From NCBI GenBank assembly GCA_021796215.1, contig JAJYOK010000001.1, positions 124,001-188,000 of the forward strand: 64,000 nt of DNA, read 5' to 3'. This document shows, one piece after another, positions 51,354 to 60,314 of the stretch. The notes beneath the pieces are model-generated. The model did no database searches. It was not told the origin of the DNA and saw only the letters and a program-made list of their open reading frames with translations. Position 1 is the first letter of the stretch. Each line of letters begins with the position of its first letter. Made by a program: the position numbers and the translations under genes. This stretch comes from Bacteroidota bacterium (GTDB lineage Bacteria; Bacteroidota; Ignavibacteria; UBA10030; UBA8401).

Positions 51354-53111
51354 TTGGAGAACCACGAAACTCAAATCTCGAAACCAAAATCTCGTCTTTT
51401 TTTTCTTTCCACCGATCATAAAACAATCGGCATTCTATACGGTTTTACCGGACTTCTTTTTCTTCTCCTCGGTTTTTCAATCATGATGCTGATGCGCTGG
51501 CAGTTAGCGTTTCCGGGCCAGCCGATTCCGTTCATCGGTTCGTGGTTTGGACAAGACAGAGCGCCGGGCGGGATTATGCTGCCGGAATTTTACAACCAGC
51601 TTGGCGCAATGCACGGTACGATCATGGTGTTTCTCGGCGTTGTGCCGATCGTTGTCGGCGCGTTTGGAAATTATTTGGTGCCGCTTCAAATCGGCGCGCC
51701 GGACATGGCGTTTCCGAAACTTAACCTGATGAGTTATTGGCTCTATGTTCTCGGCGGACTTTGTGCGCTTTCAAGTTTCTTCATGCCCGGCGGTGCGGCT
51801 CAATCCGGTTGGACGTCATATCCTCCTCTCGCTGATATTGCTACTGCCGGACAAACTTTCTGGTTGATTGCAATTATTTTTTTGGCATTGTCGTCAATGC
51901 TCAATTCGATCAACATCATTACGACAATTGTGCAACTGCGGGCGAAGGGATTGACGTTCATGCGTCTTCCGTTTTTCGTGTGGGCGCAATTCGTTACAGG
52001 ATTTTTACTGTTGCTTGCATTTCCTGCACTCGAAGCAGCGTCCGTTCTTCAATTGATGGACCGTCTTGCCGGAACAAGCTTCTTTCTTCCGAGCGGGCTT
52101 GTTGTGAGCGGACAGCCGTTGAGTGTCAGTGGCGGAGGAAGCCCGTTGTTGTGGCAGCATCTTTTCTGGTTTCTTGCGCATCCTGAAGTGTATGTTCTCA
52201 TTCTTCCCGCGATGGGAATTGTCGCGGAGATTCTTGCCAACAATACACGCAAGCCGTTGTGGGGCTACCGTTCAATGGTGTACGCAACAATCTTTCTCGG
52301 CTTCATGTCGTTCCTTGTCTGGGCGCATCACATGTTCTTGACAGGTATGGGAACGATCATCAGCGGATTTTTTCAGGCAACGACGATGATCATTTCAATT
52401 CCGTCTGTCGTCATTCTTTTGGCATTACTGATTTCGCTGTGGGGCGGTTCAATTCGCTTTACAACTCCGATGTTATTTGCGCTCGCGTTCCTTCCAATGT
52501 TCGGCATCGGCGGATTAACAGGATTGCCGCTGGGATTAACGATCTCGGATATTCCGCTGCACGATACGTATTACGTGATCGGCCACTTCCATTACATAGT
52601 TGCGCTGGGAACGGTCTTTGCAATCTTCGGAGGAATTTATTATTGGTTCCCGAAATTGACGGGAAGAAAGATGAATGACGCGCTAGGGAGAATTCATTTT
52701 GCCGGATCGTTGATTTTTATGAACGGCGTTTTCTTTCCGATGTTCATTCTCGGGCTTGCAGGCGTTTCGCGGCGGTTATGGGATGGTGGAGCGCAGTATC
52801 AATTTGCACAGCACGTTCTGCACTGGCATGAATTCATGTCTATCAGCGCGTGGCTGCTTGCTGTGTTTCAGATTCCGTTCATCGTGAATCTTTTTTGGAG
52901 CATCCGGAAAGGAAAGAAGGTGCGTGAAAATTATTGGGACGCGACGACGCTTGAATGGGCGGCATCATCGCCGCCGCCGCACGGAAATTTTTTTCCGCTT
53001 CCCGAGGTTTATCGTTCGCCGTACGAGTACAGTGTTCCCGGTTACACTGAAGATTTTCTTCCTCAGAATCGGTTTATGGAGGAAGGATCAGGGCTTAAGG
53101 AGAAAGGATGA
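51354..53111 (+). CDS. ctaD: Cytochrome c oxidase subunit I (A-type heme-copper oxidase)
   Basis: STDHKTIGILY, FWFLAHPEVYVLILPAMGI, VWAHHMF, HDTYYVIGHFHYIVALG. Confidence 0.97.
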   Translation: MENHETQISKPKSRLFFLSTDHKTIGILYGFTGLLFLLLGFSIMMLMRWQLAFPGQPIPFIGSWFGQDRAPGGIMLPEFYNQLGAMHGTIMVFLGVVPIVVGAFGNYLVPLQIGAPDMAFPKLNLMSYWLYVLGGLCALSSFFMPGGAAQSGWTSYPPLADIATAGQTFWLIAIIFLALSSMLNSINIITTIVQLRAKGLTFMRLPFFVWAQFVTGFLLLLAFPALEAASVLQLMDRLAGTSFFLPSGLVVSGQPLSVSGGGSPLLWQHLFWFLAHPEVYVLILPAMGIVAEILANNTRKPLWGYRSMVYATIFLGFMSFLVWAHHMFLTGMGTIISGFFQATTMIISIPSVVILLALLISLWGGSIRFTTPMLFALAFLPMFGIGGLTGLPLGLTISDIPLHDTYYVIGHFHYIVALGTVFAIFGGIYYWFPKLTGRKMNDALGRIHFAGSLIFMNGVFFPMFILGLAGVSRRLWDGGAQYQFAQHVLHWHEFMSISAWLLAVFQIPFIVNLFWSIRKGKKVRENYWDATTLEWAASSPPPHGNFFPLPEVYRSPYEYSVPGYTEDFLPQNRFMEEGSGLKEKG

Positions 53112-53136
53112 AGATTTATCCTTCATCCTTTCTCCT
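53081..53136. repeat. Phased heptamer repeat tract overlapping the 3' end of ctaD, with perfect 16-bp hairpin (53098-53136)
   Basis: GGAAGGA TCAGGGC TTAAGGA GAAAGGA TGAAGAT TTATCCT TCATCCT TTCTCCT. Confidence 0.75.
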
Positions 53137-53153
53137 ATATACTTACTGTCATT

Positions 53154-53750
53154 ATGCAAATAAATATTCCATACGCCACAGAAACCCGTCCCGACACCGG
53201 TTTGCATAACGCCAAGTTAGGCATCTGGCTCTTTCTCGCTTCGGAAGTGATGCTCTTCGGCGTGCTTTTTTCGTCGTATGTGCTTTTGCGTGTTGGTGCC
53301 GAGTCGTGGCCCCGCGGCGCAGATATTTTGGATGTTCCGCTTGGCGCGATCAACACCATTATTCTTATCGCTTCCAGCATTACGATGGTGCGTTCGTGGA
53401 CATCGTTGCTGAAAAATGATTTCAAAAATTTTCGCTTGCTGCTTTCAACAACCGAATTGCTCGGAGTGATATTTCTTGTCGTCAAGTGTGCAGAGTACCG
53501 GCTGAAATTTGAACATGGCTTATATCCGAGCGGCAGCACATTTCTCGCAATTTATTTTACGATGACAGGACTTCACGCACTTCATCTGCTTGGCGGAATT
53601 GTTGTGAACGCATATCATCTCGTTTCAGGCAAGCGTCAATGGAATTTGAATCCTGAAAAATTCACTCATCGCATCGAAGCGGCCGGTTTATATTGGCACT
53701 TTGTGGATTTGATCTGGATTATTTTGTTTCCATTGTTGTATTTGACGTAA
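53154..53750 (+). CDS. ctaE: Cytochrome c oxidase subunit III
   Basis: KLGIWLFLASEVMLFGVLFSSYVLLR, GLHALHLLGGI, LYWHFVDLIWIILFPLLYL. Confidence 0.95.
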   Translation: MQINIPYATETRPDTGLHNAKLGIWLFLASEVMLFGVLFSSYVLLRVGAESWPRGADILDVPLGAINTIILIASSITMVRSWTSLLKNDFKNFRLLLSTTELLGVIFLVVKCAEYRLKFEHGLYPSGSTFLAIYFTMTGLHALHLLGGIVVNAYHLVSGKRQWNLNPEKFTHRIEAAGLYWHFVDLIWIILFPLLYLT

Positions 53751-53784
53751 GCGTTGGATTTTTCAACAGAAAAAAAATTAAAGC

Positions 53785-53973
53785 ATGTCCCTGAAGGCAT
53801 TTCACATATTTTTTATCTCATTATCGTCGTTGCTTTCGTTCGGCATGGCAGCATGGACAATTTTTTTGAAAAATGATGCTTTGCTTGGAATTGTTTTCGC
53901 AATTCTTGCGTTCTTTTTGGTAGTTTACGGCGTCCGTTTCCTTATGAACCAAAAAAATGTGAGCTTTCTATGA
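53785..53973 (+). CDS. Small two-TM protein in the oxidase cluster
   Basis: 62 aa, two hydrophobic segments, between coxIII and coxII, overlaps next ORF by 4 bp. Confidence 0.6.
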   Translation: MSLKAFHIFFISLSSLLSFGMAAWTIFLKNDALLGIVFAILAFFLVVYGVRFLMNQKNVSFL

Positions 53974-54236
53974 ATCGGGATTTCCTGCGTCGCAGCGCTT
54001 TTCTCGTGATCGCAATCGCTCTCACGGTAATTCCTCAACAAGTGTTCGCCTGTGGTTCGTGCTACGGCGATCCGCATTCTTCGCAAACGCAGGGAATGAA
54101 TGCGGCGATCATGAGTATGTTGGGAATTACAACGACGTTGTTCTTCGCGATGTCAACGATTTTTTTCCTTCTGAAAAGGAAAGTGAGAATCATGCAGGCG
54201 CAAGCGAAAGTTTCCCGACGTGAGGGAGAGGAGTAA
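53970..54236 (+). CDS. Small membrane protein with ACGSCYGDP motif, oxidase-cluster associated
   Basis: Signal/TM, CxxC with GDPHSSQTQGMNAAIMSMLGIT, C-terminal TM; abuts coxII start. Confidence 0.7.
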   Translation: MNRDFLRRSAFLVIAIALTVIPQQVFACGSCYGDPHSSQTQGMNAAIMSMLGITTTLFFAMSTIFFLLKRKVRIMQAQAKVSRREGEE

Positions 54237-55001
54237 GTGGAAAATTTTCTCGGCTTGCCGCTGAATGCGTCGGCAAACGGTGCTGAGATTGACCGCGTGC
54301 TTATTTTGGTTCATTGGCTGATATTTGCGCTCTTTATCGGATGGAGCATTTTTCTCGTCGTCGTTTTGATTCGGTTTCGAAAGAAGAAAAATCCGCAAGC
54401 AAGCTACACCGGCGTTCGGAACCGAACGTCAATATATGTTGAAATAGGCGTTGCACTTTTTGAAGTCATTCTTCTGACAGGGTTTTCTATTCCGCTCTGG
54501 TCGAAACGCGTGAATGATATTCCGAAAGAACAAAATGCAACGGTGGTCCACATCGTTGCCGAACAATTTTCATGGAATATTCATTATCCCGGTCCCGACG
54601 GAAAATTCGGACGCACCGATATTCATTTGGTGAGTGACGATAATCCGATCGGCCTGGACAGAAATGATCCGAATGCGAAAGACGATATTACCACAGTGAA
54701 CGATTTACATCTTCCGGTCAACAAACCGGCATTGATTTATCTTTCGTCGAAAGATGTCGTGCACAGTTTATCAATTCCGGTTATGCGCATTAAGCAGGAT
54801 GCGATTCCCGGACAAGTGATTCCGGTCTGGTTCGTTCCAACTGTAGCGAACAATGATTCGGTGCCGACATACGATATTGCGTGTGCACAGCTTTGTGGAC
54901 TTGGACATTACCGCATGCGAGGTTATCTTACAGTCCAGTCGCAGAAGGATTTTGATGAATGGATGAAAGAGCAGGAAGAATCGCTGGCACAAGCACAGTA
55001 A
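54237..55001 (+). CDS. ctaC: Cytochrome c oxidase subunit II with CuA site
   Basis: EQFSWNIHYPG, DVVHSLSIPVMRIKQDAIPG, CAQLCGLGHYRM CuA ligands; GTG start. Confidence 0.95.
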   Translation: MENFLGLPLNASANGAEIDRVLILVHWLIFALFIGWSIFLVVVLIRFRKKKNPQASYTGVRNRTSIYVEIGVALFEVILLTGFSIPLWSKRVNDIPKEQNATVVHIVAEQFSWNIHYPGPDGKFGRTDIHLVSDDNPIGLDRNDPNAKDDITTVNDLHLPVNKPALIYLSSKDVVHSLSIPVMRIKQDAIPGQVIPVWFVPTVANNDSVPTYDIACAQLCGLGHYRMRGYLTVQSQKDFDEWMKEQEESLAQAQ

Positions 55002-55011
55002 ATTTCACGGC

Positions 55012-55074
55012 GGATTAATGAATTATTGGATTTATATCTTTTTTTATCAATCCCTTGGTCCAATAATCCGGTTG
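55012..55074. repeat. Phased heptamer repeat tract, inverted halves (GGATTAA type)
   Basis: GGATTAA TGAATTA TTGGATT ... TCAATCC CTTGGTC CAATAAT CCGGTTG. Confidence 0.6.
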
Positions 55075-55100
55075 ACTTGCAGTTCATCAAAGAATAAATT
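55072..55100 (+). promoter_or_regulatory. Candidate promoter (TTGACT-17-TAAATT) upstream of ctaA
   Basis: TTGACT 55072-55077, TAAATT 55095-55100. Confidence 0.4.
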
Positions 55101-55142
55101 TTATTATATTCACACATTCAAAATCTCCAGAGGTCTTGCGGC

Positions 55143-56207
55143 GTGGTCTATCATAAAGGTCTTCATCGTTATTCGGTAATTCTCGCAGTCTGCACGTTCG
55201 GATTAATTTTCGCCGGCGGATTGGTGACGAGCACTGGCTCGGGACTTTCTGTTCCCGATTGGCCGAACACGTACGGCTATTTCATGTTTGCATTCCCGAT
55301 TGACAAAATGGTCGGTGGAATTGTGTACGAGCATACGCACAGAATGATTGCATCCGTTGTCGGGCTGCTTACTGTCATTCTTGCAATCTGGCTCGGAAAA
55401 AAAGAAGAGCGGAAATGGCTGCGTGTGCTGGGATATGTTGCAGTTGCCGCCGTTATCGCTCAAGGTGTGCTCGGTGGATTGACTGTTCTTTATCTTTTAC
55501 CGGTATCCATTTCTGTCGGTCATGCAGCGCTCGCACAGACTTTTTTTGCCATCGTCTGTGCGATAGCATTATTTACATCGCGATGGTGGGGAGAAGAGCA
55601 TTCGCTGTCTGCCGACAATGTTGGAAGGAGACTTGTGTGGCTGAGCATTGGAACGACAGCCGCAGTGTACATTCAACTTATTTTTGGTGCGCTCATGCGG
55701 CACACGCATTCCGGACTCGTCGTTCCTGATTTCCCGTTGGCGTGGGGACAGCTTTTTCCATCGCTTTCTCCCGATGCAATTGCAAGCTACAATAGCCGGC
55801 TTATTGATGCCAATCTGTGGCTTGCCGCTGACGGTCAGGTCACAGGAGGACAAATTTTGATCCACATGCTGCATCGTCTGTGGGCGGTTGTTGTCACGGT
55901 GATGATCATATGGACTGCAATTTCTATTCTTCGTAACCGTCTTTTAGAGAAACGTGTTCGGGTATTTGGTTATTATTTAATTAGCTTTATCATTCTTCAA
56001 ATTACGCTCGGAGCTTTTACAGTTTTGACGCGCAAAGCTGTTGATATCACAACCTTGCATGTCGCTGTTGGTGCGTTGATTCTTGTTACGTGTGTCTTGT
56101 TATCACTTCACGCGGCGAAAATTTATGGCGTGCGTCGCAGTCCGGCATCTGTTCCTGTTGCAACGAAAGTTGAAAACCAAGCCAAAGGCATGGAAGCCAT
56201 AGTATGA
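55143..56207 (+). CDS. ctaA: Heme A synthase (COX15/CtaA)
   Basis: GGLVTSTGSGLSVPDWPNTYG, EHTHRMIASVVGLLT, ALMRHTHSGLVVPDFPLAWGQ, HMLHRLWA. Confidence 0.95.
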   Translation: MVYHKGLHRYSVILAVCTFGLIFAGGLVTSTGSGLSVPDWPNTYGYFMFAFPIDKMVGGIVYEHTHRMIASVVGLLTVILAIWLGKKEERKWLRVLGYVAVAAVIAQGVLGGLTVLYLLPVSISVGHAALAQTFFAIVCAIALFTSRWWGEEHSLSADNVGRRLVWLSIGTTAAVYIQLIFGALMRHTHSGLVVPDFPLAWGQLFPSLSPDAIASYNSRLIDANLWLAADGQVTGGQILIHMLHRLWAVVVTVMIIWTAISILRNRLLEKRVRVFGYYLISFIILQITLGAFTVLTRKAVDITTLHVAVGALILVTCVLLSLHAAKIYGVRRSPASVPVATKVENQAKGMEAIV

Positions 56208-57199
56208 GCGCAGAAAATCCGTTGTTACAGACAAACGTTGATGTTGTCAGTGAGATTGAAAATGGCGCCGCAGGCGCCAGAATTCTCGCAGAACCTCGTT
56301 CGTTAAGCGCGATCATTTTCGGTTTTGTGGAATTGATGAAACCGGAATTAACATCGCTGAGTGTGTTCACCGCGCTGTGCGGATTTTATCTTGCCCACGT
56401 TGGCGTGTGGAGTTGGTCGAACATTGTGTTGTTTCTTGTTACGGCATTGGGAACGCTGCTTGTTGGCGGCGGTGCCGGTGCATTGAATGAATACATCGAG
56501 CGCGGCTATGATGCCGAGATGAAGCGAACGGAGAAACGCCCTCTTCCTTCGGCACGCATTTCACCGAATGAAGGTTTGATTTTTGGAATTTCGATTTCTG
56601 TGGCAGGCGTACTGATGCTGACGTTTCTCGTGAATGTGTTGACTGGATTTCTCGCTTCGTTAACGCTTGTGACGTATCTCTTTTTCTACACGCCAATGAA
56701 ACGGATTTCGCCTTTTTCCACGCTCATCGGGGGCATTCCGGGCGCTATTCCGCCGATGATGGGATGGGCGGCAGTGAGGAATGATGTAACGGTAGAGGCG
56801 TGGGTGTTGTTTGCAATTTTGTTCTTGTGGCAGATGCCGCATTTTTATTCATTAGCATGGATGTACAGGAAAGACTACTCGCGGGCAGGCTATAAAATGC
56901 TGACCGTGTTTGATGAAAGCGGAAGAATGACAAGCAGGCAGATAATTTTCAATTCGCTCGCGTTGATTCCGATTAGTGTGATTCCGACGGTGATTGGCAT
57001 GACCCGGACATTCTATTTTATCGGCGCGGCGATTTGTGGATTTGTCTTTTTAGCATACGGACTAAGGTTCATGATCCTTTCGATGCGCTCGGATGATGAA
57101 GCGATGATGAAGACAAACCTTTCTGCACGCAAGTTGTTCTTTGCTTCCCTCTGGTATCTTCCTGCACTCCTCGCGCTCATGGCGATTGACAAACGGTGA
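56204..57199 (+). CDS. ctaB: Protoheme IX farnesyltransferase (heme O synthase)
   Basis: ALNEYIERGYDAEMKRTEKRPLPSARI, GAIPPMMGWAAV, WQMPHFYSLAWMYRKDYSRAGYKML. Confidence 0.96.
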   Translation: MSAENPLLQTNVDVVSEIENGAAGARILAEPRSLSAIIFGFVELMKPELTSLSVFTALCGFYLAHVGVWSWSNIVLFLVTALGTLLVGGGAGALNEYIERGYDAEMKRTEKRPLPSARISPNEGLIFGISISVAGVLMLTFLVNVLTGFLASLTLVTYLFFYTPMKRISPFSTLIGGIPGAIPPMMGWAAVRNDVTVEAWVLFAILFLWQMPHFYSLAWMYRKDYSRAGYKMLTVFDESGRMTSRQIIFNSLALIPISVIPTVIGMTRTFYFIGAAICGFVFLAYGLRFMILSMRSDDEAMMKTNLSARKLFFASLWYLPALLALMAIDKR

Positions 57200-57203
57200 A
57201 AGA

Positions 57204-57294
57204 AGGTTCAAGGTTTGAAGTCCAAAGTTTTAATGTTAAGTTGAAGATAACTTGAAACTTTTGACTTTGAACCCAGAACTTAAATCCTAAAACT
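57204..57294. repeat. Phased heptamer repeat tract, 13 units, strand switch in the middle
   Basis: AGGTTCA AGGTTTG AAGTCCA AAGTTTT AATGTTA AGTTGAA GATAACT TGAAACT TTTGACT TTGAACC CAGAACT TAAATCC TAAAACT. Confidence 0.75.
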
Positions 57295-57313
57295 ATCTTA
57301 ACAGTAAGAAAGT

Positions 57314-58258
57314 ATGTCTTATTCCGACATTTCTGTTTCCCATCTCACACATCATTATGGCGAGCGAACGGCTCTGAACGATGTGTCGTTCGAAATTCCC
57401 CGCGGCGAAATTTTCGGATTTCTCGGCCCCAACGGCGGTGGAAAAACCACGATGTTCAAAATTCTTTCCACGCTGATTCGCCCTTCGAAGGGAAAAGCGG
57501 CAGTGTGCGGTTTTGATGTTCAAACTTCTCCGGCAGAGGTGCGCAAACATATCGGCGTTGTTTTTCAATCGCCAAGCCTCGATCAGAAATTGACGGTGAA
57601 GGAGAATCTTCATTTTCAGGGAATGCTGTACGGGCTTTACGGGCACGAACTGATGCATCGCATTGATGATATTCTGTCGCATCTGAAACTTTCCGACCGC
57701 GCTCACGATGAAGTGGAAAAACTTTCCGGCGGACAGCAGCGCAGAGTTGAGGTCGGAAAAGGGCTGCTTCACTATCCCGACGTGCTGATTCTCGATGAAC
57801 CGAGCACCGGACTAGATCCCGGCGCGAGAATTGATCTGTGGCAGTATCTTCTTGAATTGAATCGTTCACGCAGCATTACAATTGTCGTGACGACGCACAT
57901 TCTCGATGAAGCGGACCATTGCCACCGTCTTGCGATTCTTGATCAGGGAAATCTTGTTGCGCTTGGAACTCCCGACGAGTTGAAGCATGAGATTGGCGGC
58001 GATGTTGTATCAGTAATTGCAAACGATCCTGAGAAAGTTCACCGAATGATGAAAGAAAAATTCGGGAACAACATTTCGATTTTTGAGAAAACGATTCGCA
58101 TGGAGCGGGAAGATGCTCACCGCTTTGTGCCTCAATTAATTGAAGCGTTTCCCGGTCAAATCTCTTCCGTTTCAGTCAGCAAGCCGACGTTGGAAGACGT
58201 GTTCATTCATCGCACGGGACATCTCTTATGGAATGACGAACCGAACGGAGAAACATAA
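57314..58258 (+). CDS. ABC-2 type transporter, ATP-binding protein
   Basis: FLGPNGGGKTTMFKIL, LSGGQQRRVEVGKGLLHYPDVLILDEPSTGLDP. Confidence 0.96.
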   Translation: MSYSDISVSHLTHHYGERTALNDVSFEIPRGEIFGFLGPNGGGKTTMFKILSTLIRPSKGKAAVCGFDVQTSPAEVRKHIGVVFQSPSLDQKLTVKENLHFQGMLYGLYGHELMHRIDDILSHLKLSDRAHDEVEKLSGGQQRRVEVGKGLLHYPDVLILDEPSTGLDPGARIDLWQYLLELNRSRSITIVVTTHILDEADHCHRLAILDQGNLVALGTPDELKHEIGGDVVSVIANDPEKVHRMMKEKFGNNISIFEKTIRMEREDAHRFVPQLIEAFPGQISSVSVSKPTLEDVFIHRTGHLLWNDEPNGET

Positions 58259-58278
58259 TCGTTCAGCAAGAAAGATCG

Positions 58279-58341
58279 TTATGCCCGAGTGTTTCTGTCG
58301 GGTATCTCATATGTGGTTTCCGCCAAAAACGTGCGGGAATG
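58279..58341. repeat. Dispersed twin-hairpin repeat, copy B
   Basis: ATGCCCGA/TCGGGTAT then TTTCCGC/GCGGGAA. Confidence 0.65.
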
Positions 58342-58378
58342 ACACTGATTGGTTAACCGATTAATTACGGAAAACGAA

Positions 58379-59230
58379 ATGAATTTGAAAAAAAATGAAA
58401 GCCCGCATTCTCTTTGGCGGGAAATATTTTTTCCTGCATATTCTCTCTGGATGCGCGAGCTGATCAGATTTTTCCGCCAGCGCAGCAGAATGATCGGCGT
58501 TATCGGCTCTCCGATTCTCTTTTGGTTTTTCATCGGCTCCGGTTTGGGAACATCGTTCCGCTCTAATACGGCAGGCGGGACAAATTACCTTGAATATTTT
58601 TTCCCCGGCACACTGTTGCTTATTATGCTCTTCACTGCAATTTTTTCCACCATTTCAATTATTGAAGACAGGCAGGAAGGATATTTGCAGTCAGTTCTTG
58701 TCGCGCCGATTTCCAGCGGCGGCATTGCTCTTGGAAAAATTGCGGGTGGAACGTCGCTCGCAGTTTTGCAGGGGGCAATTTTTCTTCTCTTTGCTCCGCT
58801 GATCGGAATTCACATGACGGTTCTCAAGTTTGTCGTGCTGCTCATTCTTCTTGTTGTTATCGGTTTCGGCCTGACGGGACTCGGCTTTCTCATTGCATGG
58901 CGGATGGATTCGACGCAGGGATTCCACGCGATCATGAATCTTTTTCTGATTCCGTTGTGGCTCCTTTCCGGTTCGTTGTTCCCGTCAACCGGCGCGCCGC
59001 AATGGCTTCGCATCATCATGTCACTCAATCCGTTAACGTACGGTGTGTCTTCAACACGAATGCTTCTGTACGATCTTGAATGGGATCCGTCGTCGTCGTT
59101 TCTTTTTTCGCTCATCATCGTCGTCGCGTTTGCAGTGTTTGTGTACGCCGGTTCAATTTTTGTCATTCGAAAAAAATCATCCCCACCAAAAACTGATCCG
59201 CCTTTGGCGGAGGCGGCAGTGTTGCCGTAA
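58379..59230 (+). CDS. ABC-2 type transporter permease
   Basis: Six hydrophobic segments, ANSG-like central region; adjacent to ATPase. Confidence 0.9.
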   Translation: MNLKKNESPHSLWREIFFPAYSLWMRELIRFFRQRSRMIGVIGSPILFWFFIGSGLGTSFRSNTAGGTNYLEYFFPGTLLLIMLFTAIFSTISIIEDRQEGYLQSVLVAPISSGGIALGKIAGGTSLAVLQGAIFLLFAPLIGIHMTVLKFVVLLILLVVIGFGLTGLGFLIAWRMDSTQGFHAIMNLFLIPLWLLSGSLFPSTGAPQWLRIIMSLNPLTYGVSSTRMLLYDLEWDPSSSFLFSLIIVVAFAVFVYAGSIFVIRKKSSPPKTDPPLAEAAVLP

Positions 59231-59244
59231 ATGCCATTTTCATT

Positions 59245-59874
59245 ATGAATACTTCAATAAAATTTCGGACATATTTTCTCTGGGCGTTTCTTGCGTTCGT
59301 GCTCGTGGGCGTCGCATTTGCGTACGTCTGGACGACTGTCAATGAAGAATCGAAAAGCAAGCTTCCGCAGTATGGTGCTGTGCCGGAATTTTCGCTGACA
59401 ACACAAAACGACAAGCCGATCTCTCTTGCCGATTTTCGCGGCAGTGTCTGGATCGCCGATTTCATTTTCACAAACTGCGGTGCAAGCTGTCCCGGCATGA
59501 CAATGGACATGGGAAAATTGCAGGAACGGCTCAAGCAGCAGCGCAGCATTTTACTCGTTTCATTTTCCGTTGACCCCGACCGCGACACGCCGAAAGTCTT
59601 GTCGGAGTATGCAAACGAGCATCATGCTATAACAGGGAAGTGGTTTTTTTTGACGGGGAAGAAGGAGACAATTTTGCCGTTAACGCAAAATGGATTCCAT
59701 CTTAGCGTTGCCGATGCCCAGCCCCAAGGGGATTTTCAACCTGTTCTGCACAGCACTAAATTTGTCTTGGTAGATAAGAACGGAGTTATCCGCGGCTATT
59801 ACGATTCTGATCCTCCGGAAAATCTGGATAAGCTTGTTCATGATGCGAACGAACTCGCTGCGGAGAGATATTGA
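59245..59874 (+). CDS. SCO1/SenC family copper chaperone
   Basis: FIFTNCGASCPGMTMDMGKLQ CxxxC, SVDPDRDTP, LHSTKFVLVDKNG. Confidence 0.95.
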   Translation: MNTSIKFRTYFLWAFLAFVLVGVAFAYVWTTVNEESKSKLPQYGAVPEFSLTTQNDKPISLADFRGSVWIADFIFTNCGASCPGMTMDMGKLQERLKQQRSILLVSFSVDPDRDTPKVLSEYANEHHAITGKWFFLTGKKETILPLTQNGFHLSVADAQPQGDFQPVLHSTKFVLVDKNGVIRGYYDSDPPENLDKLVHDANELAAERY

Positions 59875-60293
59875 TGGACGTCTACATTCTGCCTGCGGTC
59901 AATGCAACGCTCAACGGCATCAGCGCAATCTTGTTGTTCATCGGACATCGCTTCATTAAATCCGGCAGTCGCCAGAATCACAAACGGATGATGATTGCGG
60001 CGTTCTCGACCTCGGTTCTTTTTCTCATCAGCTACCTGTATTATCACGCGCACGTCGGCGATGTTCCGTTCAAAGGAACAGGCATTGTGCGCCCAGTCTA
60101 TTTTACCATTCTCATTTCTCACATTCTTCTCGCCGCTGCTATCGTTCCGTTAGCAGTCATTACGCTCCTGCGAGGCTTGTCATCAAAATTCGATAAGCAC
60201 AGAAAAATTGCCCGCTGGACATACCCTATTTGGATGTACGTTTCCATTACCGGCGTTGTAGTGTATGTCATGGTGTACCAGTTGTACCGGTAA
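59874..60293 (+). CDS. DUF420 membrane protein
   Basis: LPAVNATLNGISAILLFIGHRFIKSGSRQNHKRMMIAAFSTS; HKRM/HxxHA pattern, last gene of the oxidase cluster. Confidence 0.9.
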   Translation: MDVYILPAVNATLNGISAILLFIGHRFIKSGSRQNHKRMMIAAFSTSVLFLISYLYYHAHVGDVPFKGTGIVRPVYFTILISHILLAAAIVPLAVITLLRGLSSKFDKHRKIARWTYPIWMYVSITGVVVYVMVYQLYR

Positions 60294-60314
60294 AATCTTC
60301 GCAAGTCACAAAAC

